64,000 nucleotides of DNA from Cellulomonas sp. NS3 (GTDB lineage Bacteria; Actinomycetota; Actinomycetes; Actinomycetales; Cellulomonadaceae): NCBI RefSeq assembly GCF_024757985.1, contig NZ_CP103289.1, positions 2,356,001 to 2,420,000 on the forward strand, read 5' to 3'. A model generated the notes under the pieces. The model was not told the origin of the DNA. It saw only the letters and a program-made list of their open reading frames with translations, and made no database searches. The first letter of the stretch is position 1, and each line of letters begins with the position of its first letter. This document shows positions 40,623 through 49,995 of this stretch, in pieces. Position numbers and translations under genes: made by a program.

Positions 40623-42188
40623 TCAGCCGACGCCGTCCGGCCGCTCTCCCCGCCGGATGCGCCGCGCGCCCGCCATCCCGGTCACCACGACGCAGAGCGC
40701 GAGAGCGTCGACGACCCACGCCGGCCACCCGCCCAGGCGCGACGCCACCGTCAGCGAGTCCCGCAGCGGCAGGGACGCGACGAGCTGCTCCGCGGTGAAC
40801 AGCCCCGTCTGCTGGCTCACGACGCCGTTCGGCTGGATCACCGCGCTCACGCCCACCGTCGAGATCTGCACCGTCGCCCGCCCGTGCTCGACGGCCCGCA
40901 CACGGGACATCGCGAGCTGCTGCGTCGACTCGGCGGTGTACCCGAACGACGCGTTGTTCGTCTGCACGACGAGCACCTCCGCGCCCGCCCGGACCGCGTC
41001 CCGGGGCAGCGCGTCGTACGCGACCTCGAAGCAGATCACGTCGCCGATGCCGACGACGCGACCCAGCCGCTCCGACTCGAGCGGCACGAGCCCGACCTTC
41101 GTGCCCGGCAGCATGTCGTTGCGGACGAGGTCCACCGCAGAGGAGAACGGCCGCACGAGCGACCGGAGCGGGATGTACTCGGCGAAGGGCGCGGGGTGCT
41201 GCTTCGAGTACGTCGCCACGACGCCTTGTGCGGGCACCCACAAGACCGCGGTGTTGTACCGGTCCCCGGACTCGGGGTACTCGACCGTCCCTACGAGCAT
41301 CGGCGCCCCGACCGCCTGCGCCGCGGCGTCGATCTCCTCCGCGGCCGCCGCGTCCACCTGCGGGTCGACGTCCGTCCCGTTCTCGGGCCACAGCACCAGG
41401 TCGAGCTCGCCGGGCTCCACCTGCTCGAGGAGCGCGTGGGTCCCGACGGCGTGGTTGTGCAGCACCTCGCGCTGCTGGGCGAACGCGTCCAGGCCCGGGG
41501 TGGGGACGTTGCCCTGCACGGCTCCGACGCGCAGGCTCCCCGCCTCGGCGTCCGACGGGAGCGGCACCAGGAGCGCCCCGACGACGACGGCGAGCGCAGC
41601 GCCCACCCGCAGCGCGGTGCTCCCCACCGCGAGCCGGCGGGCCGCGAGGACGGCGAGGGCGAGCAGGACGCCGATCATGGCCGTGAGGAGCGACAGGAGG
41701 GGCGCGCCGCCCCACGAGGCGTAGGCGAGGACCGGTGAGTCGGCCTGGGAGAACGCGAGCCGGCCCCAGGGGAACCCGCCGAAGGGCCACGCGGACCGCA
41801 GCTCCTCGACGGCGACCCAGAGCACCGCGAAGACGATCAGCTGGAGCCGGGCGTCACGCCACACGGCGTTGCCGCGCCGCGCCCAGCTCCACGCGGCGCC
41901 GAAGAGCGCGACGAAGCCGGCCTCGACGACGGACAGCGCGACCCACGGCACCGGGCCGACGGCGTAGTCGGCCCACGCGATGTGCGGGAGGAAGAAGACG
42001 AGGCCCCAGACGAGGCCGAGCAGGGCGTTCCACCGGGCGCTGTCGCGCCGCATCGCGAGGAACAGGGCGGCGACCGCGAGGTAGGCCGTCCCCCACCACC
42101 CCACGTCGGGGAACGCAGCCCAGGCGAGCACGCCGCCGACGGCGGCGAGCGCGAGGCTGAGCGCACGCGAGGGCTCTCGGGCTGGCAC
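40623..42188 (-). CDS. lnt: Apolipoprotein N-acyltransferase
   Basis: A 521-residue membrane enzyme that adds the third acyl chain to lipoproteins. The N-terminal half (about 8-210) has several membrane helices; about 218-480 is the nitrilase-like domain facing outward, with the catalytic triad Glu269 (WPENGTD), Lys329 (YSKQHPAPFAEY) and Cys386 (DVICFEVAYD), followed by a last helix. In mycobacteria Lnt is fused or next to the Ppm1 mannosyltransferase; none is present here. GTG 42188 is the start; a possible -10, TAGAAA on the minus strand, lies about 90 bases upstream. Confidence 0.92.
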   Translation of the reverse strand: MPAREPSRALSLALAAVGGVLAWAAFPDVGWWGTAYLAVAALFLAMRRDSARWNALLGLVWGLVFFLPHIAWADYAVGPVPWVALSVVEAGFVALFGAAWSWARRGNAVWRDARLQLIVFAVLWVAVEELRSAWPFGGFPWGRLAFSQADSPVLAYASWGGAPLLSLLTAMIGVLLALAVLAARRLAVGSTALRVGAALAVVVGALLVPLPSDAEAGSLRVGAVQGNVPTPGLDAFAQQREVLHNHAVGTHALLEQVEPGELDLVLWPENGTDVDPQVDAAAAEEIDAAAQAVGAPMLVGTVEYPESGDRYNTAVLWVPAQGVVATYSKQHPAPFAEYIPLRSLVRPFSSAVDLVRNDMLPGTKVGLVPLESERLGRVVGIGDVICFEVAYDALPRDAVRAGAEVLVVQTNNASFGYTAESTQQLAMSRVRAVEHGRATVQISTVGVSAVIQPNGVVSQQTGLFTAEQLVASLPLRDSLTVASRLGGWPAWVVDALALCVVVTGMAGARRIRRGERPDGVG

Positions 42189-42560
42189 CGCAGAAGCCTA
42201 CGTCAGCCGGGTGACCCGGCCGACCGGCCCGCGTGTCCTTCGTGCCGGACGCCACGACCGTGTGGTGCGGCGTACGTTTTCTACTGAACACGCGGGCCCA
42301 GCCGGGTCCTCCTGTACGGGCGGCGGGCCCTGGGTGCCTGAGCGCATCTCCGGACCGACCGTCGTCCGCCAGAGCGGAACACCACGTGAACCTACCGGCT
42401 GCGCAGCACGTGTCAAGGCCGTGTCGTCGCAGGTCATGCGTCTAGCGGCAGGTCAGCGTGGCCGGTCGCGGCGTGTCGTCCCCGGACGCCCCGGCGTGTC
42501 GCCCGGTGTGTCGTCGTGACGGCCGACACGTCCGCCCGTTGGGGTGGTGCTCCTGCGGGG
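42189..42560. other. Intergenic region upstream of lnt
   Basis: 372 bases with no convincing gene. It contains the lnt promoter region near 42276-42284 and, near the amidohydrolase stop, three direct copies of GTGTCG (about 42473-42513). No operator or RNA gene was recognised. Confidence 0.5.
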
Positions 42561-44222
42561 TCAGCCGAGCTCGTCGTGCAGGACGACGCCCGCACGCACC
42601 GTGCGCAGGCAGCGCGGGGCCGGTGCGCCGGGGCTGACGTCGGGCAGGAGCGGTGTGCCCGCGCGGGCGTCGGTGCTCCACGCGGAGACCCGCCCGTCCG
42701 CGGCCTGGACGGTGAGGTGCTCGGCCCGCCACACGGCGAGGTGCGCGGGCGCTCCGAGCCGGATCTCCCCCGCGCCGGTGTGGTCGAGACCCGCGGCCCG
42801 CCAGCCGCCCCGCGTGTGCGCGCGGAACGCCGCGCGGGCGGAGATGCGCTGGTCGGGGGCATGGTGCGTGACGGCGGCCCGCACGGCGCCCCAGGGGTCG
42901 AACGGCGTGACCGGCGAGTCCGAGCCGAAGGCCAGCGGGATGCCGGCGGCGGCGAGGTCGGCCAGGGGGTGCAGGGCGTCGGACCGGCCCTCGCCGAGCC
43001 GACGGGAGTACATGCCCCCGGCACCGCCCCACGCGGCGTCGAACGCGGGCTGGGTGCTGACCCGCACGCCGAGCAGCACGAGGGCGGCGAGCGTCGGGGC
43101 GTCGATCATCGAGGCGTGCTCGAGCCGGTGACCCGCGCCGCGGATCGCGCCGACCCCCTCGACGTCCACGGCGGCGCGCAGGCCCACGAGGACCTCGTCC
43201 ATCGCGCGGTCGCCGATCACGTGGAAGGCGGCGTGAGACCCGGCGCGTGTGACCGCGGCGACGTGGTTGCTCACCTGGCCTGCCGTGAGGTGCAGGACGC
43301 CGCCGGGGTGCTCGGCGCCGGCGGGGGCGTCCGTGTACGGCGAGCGCAGCGCGGCGGTGCGGGAGCCGAGCGAGCCGTCGACCGACAGGTCACCCCCGAT
43401 CCCGGTCAGCCCGGGGATCGCCGCGAGGAGCTCGCGGGCGTCGTCGCTCGTCACGCACAGCTCGGCGCGGTAGCCGGCGACGTGCGGCAGGCCGGAGGCG
43501 GCGTCGGCCGTCATCCCGAGCAGGGCGACGAGACCCTCGCGGGTGTCCACGTGCGGTGCGCTGTGCTCGTGCAGCGCGACGATGCCGGCGGCTGCCGCGC
43601 TCCGGAGCACGCGCGTGTAGAGCGCGTCGCGCCGGGCCGCGTCGACGTCCCGGGCCCCGTCGCGCGCGGCGTGGTGCGCGTCGAGCGTCACGAGGCCGTC
43701 GTCGCGCCAGCCGCGCAGCGCCGGGAGGCCGAGCGCCTCGGCGAACGACGTCGAGACGACGGCCGAGTGCACGTCGACGCGGGCCAGGTAGACGGGTGCG
43801 CCGCCGGCGGCCCGGTCGAGCTCGTCGCGGGTGGGCGCACGGCCCTCGGGCCAGGCCAGCTCGTCCCAGCCGTGGCCGAGGAGCGGGAGGCCGGCACGGT
43901 CCCCGCCCGCGGCCCGGACCTCCTCGGCGGCGGCGTGCACCGCGTCGAGCGCGTCCTCGAGCGACGTCACGCCGGCCGCGGCCGACAGGTCCACGCCCTC
44001 GAGCGCGAAGCCGGTCTCGAGCACGTGCGCGTGCGCGTCGACGAACGCGGGGGCGACGAGCGCGCCGTCGAGGTCGACGACCTCGTCGGCCCGGTCCGCG
44101 AGCCCGTCGGCGGTGTCGTCGGCCCCGATCCACACGACGGTCCCGTCCTCGACGACGAGGGCCTCGGCGAAGGGGTCCGCGGACGAGTGGACGACGCCGC
44201 GCCGGTACAGGGTGGAGGTCAC
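42561..44222 (-). CDS. Amidohydrolase family protein (YtcJ-like)
   Basis: A 553-residue metal-dependent hydrolase of the amidohydrolase superfamily. VAPAFVDAHAHV carries the HxH metal motif, followed by GHGWDELAWPEGRAPTRDELD, GDLSVDGSLGSRTAAL, AAFHVIGDRAMDEVLVGL (His and metal-bridging region), GHRLEHASMID and PLAFGSDSPVTPFDPWGAV with the active-site Asp. The order and the HSAVVS segment are typical of the YtcJ group, whose substrates are mostly unknown. GTG 44222 is supported by a leaderless promoter; the frame remains open upstream to 44303 but without a ribosome-binding site. It lies alone between lnt and helY. Confidence 0.87.
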   Translation of the reverse strand: MTSTLYRRGVVHSSADPFAEALVVEDGTVVWIGADDTADGLADRADEVVDLDGALVAPAFVDAHAHVLETGFALEGVDLSAAAGVTSLEDALDAVHAAAEEVRAAGGDRAGLPLLGHGWDELAWPEGRAPTRDELDRAAGGAPVYLARVDVHSAVVSTSFAEALGLPALRGWRDDGLVTLDAHHAARDGARDVDAARRDALYTRVLRSAAAAGIVALHEHSAPHVDTREGLVALLGMTADAASGLPHVAGYRAELCVTSDDARELLAAIPGLTGIGGDLSVDGSLGSRTAALRSPYTDAPAGAEHPGGVLHLTAGQVSNHVAAVTRAGSHAAFHVIGDRAMDEVLVGLRAAVDVEGVGAIRGAGHRLEHASMIDAPTLAALVLLGVRVSTQPAFDAAWGGAGGMYSRRLGEGRSDALHPLADLAAAGIPLAFGSDSPVTPFDPWGAVRAAVTHHAPDQRISARAAFRAHTRGGWRAAGLDHTGAGEIRLGAPAHLAVWRAEHLTVQAADGRVSAWSTDARAGTPLLPDVSPGAPAPRCLRTVRAGVVLHDELG

Positions 44223-44228
44223 ACCCGC

Positions 44229-44234
44229 ACGATA
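44229..44234 (-). promoter_or_regulatory. Leaderless -10 box for the amidohydrolase
   Basis: On the minus strand TATCGT is followed by six bases and GTG 44222. Confidence 0.6.
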
Positions 44235-44344
44235 GCCAGGTTCACCGCACCTGACCTGCGAAGGAGCCTGCACGAGGGTGCACGCGGGGCGAGCACGGCC
44301 CACGCGAGGCCCTTGACGGTCGTCCCAGGCAGCTCACAGCGGCC

Positions 44345-47308
44345 TCACAGCGACGAGTAGGACACCACGCCCCGCCGCAGCGCGCCGACCGCGCGGCCCG
44401 CGGTATGCCGCACGTGCGGGTCGGGCGCGGACTGCGCGAGCTGGTCGAGCAGGTCGATCACCTGCTTGCACCAGCGCACGAAGTCGCCCGCCGCGAGCTC
44501 GCTGCCGCGCAGCACCGCGTCGAGGCTGCGACCCGCCGCCCACCGGTGGATCGACTGGACGAGGCCGAGGTCCGGCGGTGCGAGGGTCTCGAGGCGGTGC
44601 TCCCGCTCGAGGTCCTCGAGCTCGGACCAGATCCGGACCGTCTCGTCGAGCGCGCGCCCCAGCGTCCCGGCGGGACCGCCGGGGATGCCCGGCTCGGCCT
44701 CGCGGTCGTCACGCCGCGCGGAGTAGACCAGGGCGGAGACCGCGGCAGCCAGGCCGGGGGCGTCGAGCTCGTCCCAGGCGCCCCGGCGCAGGCACTCCGC
44801 GAGCAGCAGGTCGTTCTCGGCGTAGAGCCGGCGCAGCCACCGGCCGTCGGGCGTGACCACGGTGCGCGTGCCGGCGCCCGCGCGCCCGGTCGCCGACCCT
44901 CGGGACGGGACCGGCGGCCACGCCCCGTCGCCGTCCTCCGAGGTGCCCGGCGCGGTGACGGGCTCGGGGTCGGCGGTCGTGAGGTAGCCGAGCCGCAGCA
45001 GGACGTCGCACGTGCGGTCGAAGACCTTGGCGATGGACCCTGTGCGCCCCTCGATACGGCGGACGAGGGAGTCGTGCTCGGCGCGCAGGCGCTCCCAGCG
45101 CTCGGCCCAGCGGGCGTGCTCCTCCCGGTCGGGGCACTGGTGGCACGGGTGCGCACGGAGCCGGCGGCGGAGCTCGTCGAGCGTCGCGTCCTCGCGGGCG
45201 CCGGACCTCCCGCGCGCCCGACGGCCCCCGTCGCGCCGCGCGCCGTCGCCCGAGGGCAGCTCGGCCACGAAGTCGCGCAGCGTCGCCGCGAGGTCGCGGC
45301 GGGCCGCGGCGACGCGCCCGTTGAAGCCCTTGGGCACGCGCAGGTGCCCGACGGTCGTCACGCCGGTGCCGACGTCCGCGACGGCGAGCCGCCGGACCTG
45401 CCGGTCGGTCGTCAGGACGGTCGGGCGCGGTCCGTCGAACCCGCCGGCCGTGCCCGGGTCGAGCACCACCGCGTGCGCGCCACGACGGCCCCACGGCACC
45501 TCGATGACGTCGCCGACCCGCAGGCCCTCGAGGGAGCGGACCACGTCGGCGCGCCGCGCGGCGGACGACTCCTTGGCGATCGTCCGTTCGCGCGCGCTGA
45601 TCGCCCGGCGGATGCCCGCGTACTCGGAGAAGTCCCCGAGGTGGCAGCTCATCGCCTTCGCGTACCCGTCGAGCGCCTCGGTGTGCGCCTGCGCCTGGCG
45701 GGCGAGGCCGACGACGCCGCGGTCCGCCTGGAACTGCGCGAAGGACGTCTCGAGCACCTCGCGCGCGCGGTCCCGGCCGACCTGCGCGACGAGGTTGACC
45801 GCCATGTTGTACGTGGGCCGGAAGCTCGACTTGAGCGGGTAGAGCCGCTTGGACGCGAGACCGGCGAGAGCCACGGGGTCGAGCCCCGGGTGCTCGACGA
45901 CGACGGCGTGCCCGTCGACGTCGATGCCGCGGCGCCCGGCCCGCCCGGTCAGCTGGGTGTACTCCCCCGGTGTCATGTCGACGTGGTTGGACCCGTCCCA
46001 CTTGACGAGCTTCTCGAGGACCACCGAGCGCGCGGGCATGTTGATCCCGAGCGCGAGGGTCTCGGTCGCGAAGACCACGCGAACGAGGCCGCGCGCGAAC
46101 AGGTGCTCGACGGTCTCCTTGAAGACGGGGAGCATGCCCGCGTGGTGCGCCGCGATGCCGCGTGCGAGCGCCTCGGTGAACGCCCAGTAGCCGAGCACCT
46201 CGAGGTCCTCGGGCGGGATCGACGCGCACCGCTCCTCGACGACGCGGCGGATCTCCGCCTCGTGCGCCGGGGTCGTGAGCCGCAGCCCCGCGGCGAGGCA
46301 CTGCGAGACGGCACCCTCGCACCCGGCGCGGGAGAAGATGAAGAAGATCGCGGGCAGCAGCTCGGCCTGCTCGAGGACGTCGACCACCGCGAACCGCGGC
46401 GTCGGCCGGTTCCCGGCCAGCGCGTTCGACGGCCCGTGACCGCGCCCGCGGAAACCGCGATCGCCGGGGCCGCGTCGGCCGCGGTGCGGTCCGTCGATGC
46501 GCTCCTGGCGGCGCAGCAGGTGCGTGATCTCCGGGTTGATCGGCGGGTTCGGTCCCGGGTCGGTCGGGTCGACCTGGCCGGCGTAGAGGTCGAGCAGGTC
46601 GCCGCGGATCAGCACGTGCTGCCACAGCGGCACGGGCCGGCGCTCGCTGACCACGACCTGGGTGTCGCCGCGGACCATCGTCAGCCAGTCGCCGAACTCC
46701 TCGGCGTTCGATACGGTGGCCGAGAGCGACACGAGCTGGACGTCGTCGGGCAGGTGGATGATCACCTCCTCCCAGACCGGTCCGCGGAAGCGGTCGGCGA
46801 GGTAGTGCACCTCGTCCATCACGACGTAGCCGAGCCCGTCGAGCGCACGCGAGCCCGCGTAGAGCATGTTGCGCAGCACCTCGGTGGTCATGACGACCAC
46901 GGGAGCGTCGCCGTTGACCGACGTGTCACCGGTGAGCAGGCCGACGTTGTCCGCGCCGTGCCGCCGGGCGAGGTCCGCGTACTTCTGGTTCGACAGCGCC
47001 TTGATCGGCGTCGTGTAGAACGCCTTGCGCCCGGACGCGAGCGCGAGGTGCACCGCGAACTCCCCGACGACCGTCTTGCCCGCACCGGTCGGCGCCGCGA
47101 CGAGCACGCCGCTGCCGCGCTCGACGGCCTCGCACGCCTCGACCTGGAACGGGTCCAGGCCGAACTCGAAGCCCTCCGCGAACCGGGCGAGCTCGGTGCG
47201 CTCGGCGGCGGTGCGCCGCCGGGCCGCCGCGTACCGCTCGGCCGGGGAGAGCGCCGCAGAGCCGGCTGCTGGGTGCGACGCGGGTCGCGATCGTTCGGTG
47301 CGTGCCAC
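44345..47308 (-). CDS. helY: Ski2-like superfamily II helicase HelY
   Basis: A 987-residue ATP-dependent RNA helicase of the Ski2/Mtr4 group found in actinobacteria. Motifs: LDPFQVEACEAVERGSGVLVAAPTGAGKT (Q region and Walker A), TTPIKALSNQKY, TTEVLRN, VMDEVHYLADRFRG (DEVH Walker B), SLSATVSNAEEF, ATETLALGINMPA and QLTGRAGRRGID. About 290-330 is an Arg/Gly-rich insertion between the two RecA domains. The C-terminal DSHCT-like domain ends the protein, and CHQCPDREEHARW lies in a helical insertion. It probably acts in RNA turnover or processing. Gene order helY-tatC-tatA-pafC-pafB is that of Rv2092c to Rv2096c, here with a lipid kinase and a small membrane gene inserted. Confidence 0.93.
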   Translation of the reverse strand: MARTERSRPASHPAAGSAALSPAERYAAARRRTAAERTELARFAEGFEFGLDPFQVEACEAVERGSGVLVAAPTGAGKTVVGEFAVHLALASGRKAFYTTPIKALSNQKYADLARRHGADNVGLLTGDTSVNGDAPVVVMTTEVLRNMLYAGSRALDGLGYVVMDEVHYLADRFRGPVWEEVIIHLPDDVQLVSLSATVSNAEEFGDWLTMVRGDTQVVVSERRPVPLWQHVLIRGDLLDLYAGQVDPTDPGPNPPINPEITHLLRRQERIDGPHRGRRGPGDRGFRGRGHGPSNALAGNRPTPRFAVVDVLEQAELLPAIFFIFSRAGCEGAVSQCLAAGLRLTTPAHEAEIRRVVEERCASIPPEDLEVLGYWAFTEALARGIAAHHAGMLPVFKETVEHLFARGLVRVVFATETLALGINMPARSVVLEKLVKWDGSNHVDMTPGEYTQLTGRAGRRGIDVDGHAVVVEHPGLDPVALAGLASKRLYPLKSSFRPTYNMAVNLVAQVGRDRAREVLETSFAQFQADRGVVGLARQAQAHTEALDGYAKAMSCHLGDFSEYAGIRRAISARERTIAKESSAARRADVVRSLEGLRVGDVIEVPWGRRGAHAVVLDPGTAGGFDGPRPTVLTTDRQVRRLAVADVGTGVTTVGHLRVPKGFNGRVAAARRDLAATLRDFVAELPSGDGARRDGGRRARGRSGAREDATLDELRRRLRAHPCHQCPDREEHARWAERWERLRAEHDSLVRRIEGRTGSIAKVFDRTCDVLLRLGYLTTADPEPVTAPGTSEDGDGAWPPVPSRGSATGRAGAGTRTVVTPDGRWLRRLYAENDLLLAECLRRGAWDELDAPGLAAAVSALVYSARRDDREAEPGIPGGPAGTLGRALDETVRIWSELEDLEREHRLETLAPPDLGLVQSIHRWAAGRSLDAVLRGSELAAGDFVRWCKQVIDLLDQLAQSAPDPHVRHTAGRAVGALRRGVVSYSSL

Positions 47309-47317
47309 TCGACAACC

Positions 47318-48244
47318 CTAGGCGCTGGTGCCTCCGAGCACCCGGACAGCGCCGGGGTGGACGTCGGCGCGCAGCGGGAGCGGGCCGAGGCGCTCGCCGT
47401 CGGCGAACGCGTGCGATGGCTCGGCGCCGAGCCGCTCGACCGGCTCGATGAGCACGGAGCGGGACCGGAGGACCTGCACCGCGGGGTGCGTGACGTGCCG
47501 GCCCGCGTACATGCCGGGGAAGATCCGCACGACGCCGGCCTTCGTGAACGGCCCGGCGACGACGACGTCGAGGAGGCCGTCGTCGAGGACCGCGCCGGGC
47601 GCGATGTGCACGCCGCCCCCGAACCACGGCGCGTTGGCGACGGCGACGAGCGTCCCGGCGGACTCCCACACCGCGTCGTCGAGCGTCAGGCGGTACCCGT
47701 ACGGCCGGAACCGGGCGAGCTCGCCCGCCAGCGCACGGACGTAGCGCGCGCTCCCCCGCGGCCAGGTGAGGGCGTTCGCGCGGGCGTTGACCGCGGCGTC
47801 GATCCCGCAGGAGAGCACCCCGACGTACCACTCGCGCGCGGTGTGCTCGGGCGGCCCGGCGCTCACGGCGTCGATCGACCGGGGGCCGGCAGCGAGCCCC
47901 CGCTCGATCGCCGCGACGTGCTCCTCGACGCCGCGCCGCGGGATGCCGAGGGCCCGAGCGAGGTCGTTGCCCGTGCCGGCGGGGACGATCGCCAGCGGCA
48001 GGTCGGTGTCGGCGACGACGTTCGCCCCGAGGTGCACCATGCCGTCACCGCCGACGACCACGAGCGCGTCGAGCCCCTCGACGGCGGCGTGTCGCGCGGA
48101 GGCGCGCGCCCGCTCCGCGTCCGGGGCGGACAGGTCGAGCACGGTGTGCCCGCGGGCCCGCAGCCGCGCGATGGTCCCGGACCCGACGCGGGCGCCCCGG
48201 CCGCGGGCCGCCGTCGGGTTCACGACGACGCCGAGCCGGGTCAC
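47318..48244 (-). CDS. Diacylglycerol kinase family lipid kinase
   Basis: A 308-residue enzyme of the DagK/YegS group. LGVVVNPTAARGRG starts the nucleotide-binding domain, VVVGGDGMVHLGANVVADTDLPLAIVPAGTGNDLARALGIP has the GGDG and PxGTxND motifs binding ATP, and VANAPWFGGGVHIAPGAVLDDGLLDVVV is the second-domain signature. It phosphorylates diacylglycerol or a related lipid at the inner membrane; in mycobacteria relatives feed phosphatidylinositol mannoside or ceramide pathways. GTG or ATG at 48244 starts at the conserved MTRLGVVVNP. The gap to helY is 9 bases, so both are probably in the tat operon. Confidence 0.88.
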   Translation of the reverse strand: MTRLGVVVNPTAARGRGARVGSGTIARLRARGHTVLDLSAPDAERARASARHAAVEGLDALVVVGGDGMVHLGANVVADTDLPLAIVPAGTGNDLARALGIPRRGVEEHVAAIERGLAAGPRSIDAVSAGPPEHTAREWYVGVLSCGIDAAVNARANALTWPRGSARYVRALAGELARFRPYGYRLTLDDAVWESAGTLVAVANAPWFGGGVHIAPGAVLDDGLLDVVVAGPFTKAGVVRIFPGMYAGRHVTHPAVQVLRSRSVLIEPVERLGAEPSHAFADGERLGPLPLRADVHPGAVRVLGGTSA

Positions 48245-48328
48245 GCGGCGGGACCGTCCGCGCGGCCGGCAGCGCGCCCCGCGGGGCGGCTCACCGGGTG
48301 GGGACCGGCGGTGCGGTGCACGGACGGC

Positions 48329-49153
48329 TCACGACGTGGTGAGGCCCTCGCCCGGGACGGACCCGTCGAGCCGCGGCAGCCCCTCCGCGAGGCGCTTGCG
48401 GTCGACACGGCGGTCGTGCACGAGGCAGACGCCGAGCGCCAGGAAGTACAGCCCGCAGATCGGCAGCGCCATGACGATCATCGTCACGGCGTCCGGCGTG
48501 GGGGTCATCACGGCGGCGAAAACGAACGCCAGCAGCACCGCCCAGCGCCAGCCGTGGCCCCACGTCGCGGCGCGCACGAGCCCGGCGAGGTTGAGGCACA
48601 CCATGATGACCGGCAGCACGAACGCGACGCCGAAGGCCAGGATGAAGCGCATGACGAAGCTCAGGTAGGTCTGGGCGTCGACGAGGTTGGTCGAGTCCTC
48701 GGGGATGAAGTCGGTGAGGACCCGCACGGCCGCGGGGAGCGTCGTCCACGCGAGAAACGAGCCGCTCAGGAACAGGGGGACGGCGGCCGCGACGAAGCCG
48801 ACCGCGTAGAGCCGCTCGCGACGGGTGAGCCCGGGGGTGACGAACGCCCACAGCTGGTAGAGCCACCACGGGCTCGTGAGGATCGCACCGAGGAACAGCG
48901 AGACCTTGACCCGCATGTCGAACGCGGTCGCCAGGCCACCGAAGTTGACCGAGGCGGACGCGTCGCGCTCGGCCGCCGCGTTCAGGAGCGGTGCCTGGAG
49001 AGCGTCGAACACCGGGTCGAACAGCAGCCACCCGGCGACGGCGCCGAGCACGAGACCGCACGCCGCGAGGAACAGCCGCTTGCGGAGCTCGAGGAGGTGC
49101 TCGCGCAGCGGCATCCGGCCGCCGGGCTCGCCCCGGCGGCGCTCAGCAGGCAC
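48329..49153 (-). CDS. tatC: Twin-arginine translocase subunit TatC
   Basis: A 274-residue membrane protein and receptor of the Tat pathway, which exports folded proteins. MPLREHLLELRKRLFLAA is the conserved cytoplasmic N-terminus (with the Glu and Arg that contact the twin-arginine signal), followed by six membrane helices; FGGLATAFDMRVKVSLFLGAILTSPWWLYQLWAFVTPGL is the family hallmark. Start 49153 leaves a 13-residue lead; a downstream ATG at 49111 would begin at MPLREH. The gene follows tatA by six bases. A highly charged C-tail follows the last helix. Confidence 0.94.
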   Translation of the reverse strand: MPAERRRGEPGGRMPLREHLLELRKRLFLAACGLVLGAVAGWLLFDPVFDALQAPLLNAAAERDASASVNFGGLATAFDMRVKVSLFLGAILTSPWWLYQLWAFVTPGLTRRERLYAVGFVAAAVPLFLSGSFLAWTTLPAAVRVLTDFIPEDSTNLVDAQTYLSFVMRFILAFGVAFVLPVIMVCLNLAGLVRAATWGHGWRWAVLLAFVFAAVMTPTPDAVTMIVMALPICGLYFLALGVCLVHDRRVDRKRLAEGLPRLDGSVPGEGLTTS

Positions 49154-49159
49154 GACGCG

Positions 49160-49486
49160 TCAGACCCGGGGCTGGCCGCCGCCCTCGACGGGCGGCTCGG
49201 CCGGACGCACGGGCTCCGTGGCGACGACGGGGTCGGGGATCGAGCCGTTCGCGTAGGGCGCCGGGGGTGTCGCGGGCGTGGTGTACGTCGTGGGCGCGCC
49301 GGCGACGGGCGCCGAGGGGGTGCCCTTGTCCTTGTCGTCGGTGAGGTCCTTGACCTCGCTCTTGAAGATCTTGAGGGACTGGCCGACGCTGCGTGCGAGG
49401 TCGGGAAGCCGCTTCGCCCCGAAGAGCAGGATGATCACGATCACCAGGATCAGGATGTGCGTGGGCTTCACAGCGTTGCCGAACAT
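49160..49486 (-). CDS. tatA: Twin-arginine translocase subunit TatA
   Basis: A 108-residue protein: a short outside N-terminus, one membrane helix (THILILVIVIILLFGAKRLPDLARSVGQSLKIFKSEV) with the FGxKxLP hinge and amphipathic helix of the family, then a Pro/Thr/Ala-rich tail. It oligomerises into the Tat pore. ATG 49486 is chosen because GGGAGAG precedes it and similarity begins at MFGNAVKPTHI; an ATG at 49507 would add seven residues. It is directly upstream of tatC. The tail is unusually rich in Pro and Thr. Confidence 0.93.
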   Translation of the reverse strand: MFGNAVKPTHILILVIVIILLFGAKRLPDLARSVGQSLKIFKSEVKDLTDDKDKGTPSAPVAGAPTTYTTPATPPAPYANGSIPDPVVATEPVRPAEPPVEGGGQPRV

Positions 49487-49567
49487 GGGGTGCTCTCCCT
49501 CGAACATCGGTGGGTCAGACGATCCTAACCCCGTCGAAGCGCTTCGACCGTCGATCCGGCGATCTGT

Positions 49568-49894
49568 TCAGCGGCTGTACGCCCGCCACCGCGCGTAGGT
49601 CTCCTGGTGCTGCAGCCGGCGCACCGCACGGCGGCCCCCCGCCGCACGACGCAGCTCCGCGAGCCGCTCGCGCAGGACGTGCGTGTCGTCGAACAGCTGC
49701 GCCCGCACCGGCTCCTGCTGCCCCGCCGCGTCCGCGAGCGCGTCCACCTGGTCGGCGAGGCGCCCGAGCACGTCGGAGGCTTCCGCGGCGGCGGCTCCGA
49801 GGTCCCGGACCTTGCGCCAGAGGCTGCGGCCGAGCAGGAAGGCGCCGGCCACGGCGGCGAGCACGAGGACCGTCCAGACGGTGAACCACAGCAT
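49568..49894 (-). CDS. Small membrane protein with coiled coil
   Basis: A 108-residue protein: one N-terminal membrane helix (MLWFTVWTVLVLAAVAGAFLLGRSLWRKV), then a helical, probably coiled-coil cytoplasmic part (GAAAAEASDVLGRLADQVDALAD) and a basic C-terminus. Not assigned to a family, though such a gene is common between pafC and tatA in related actinobacteria. ATG 49894 is supported by a leaderless promoter (TACGCT, six bases upstream). There is a short gap to tatA. Confidence 0.75.
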   Translation of the reverse strand: MLWFTVWTVLVLAAVAGAFLLGRSLWRKVRDLGAAAAEASDVLGRLADQVDALADAAGQQEPVRAQLFDDTHVLRERLAELRRAAGGRRAVRRLQHQETYARWRAYSR

Positions 49895-49900
49895 CGGGCC

Positions 49901-49906
49901 AGCGTA
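49901..49906 (-). promoter_or_regulatory. Leaderless -10 box for the small membrane protein gene
   Basis: Minus-strand TACGCT followed by six bases and ATG 49894. Confidence 0.55.
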
Positions 49907-49995
49907 GTCGTGGGTCGCGTGCGGCTGCGGCGTCGGCGGGGCCGGCGGGGCAGCTCGGTGCGGTGTGGCGCGGCGTCTCCGTGCGGCGCGGCCGG

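Noticed and set aside
44405-49528. A 1707-codon open frame on the plus strand opposite helY, the lipid kinase and tat genes
   Set aside because: It is antisense to five well-identified genes, has Arg/Ala/Pro-rich shadow composition, and is an artefact of the very high GC content at third positions.
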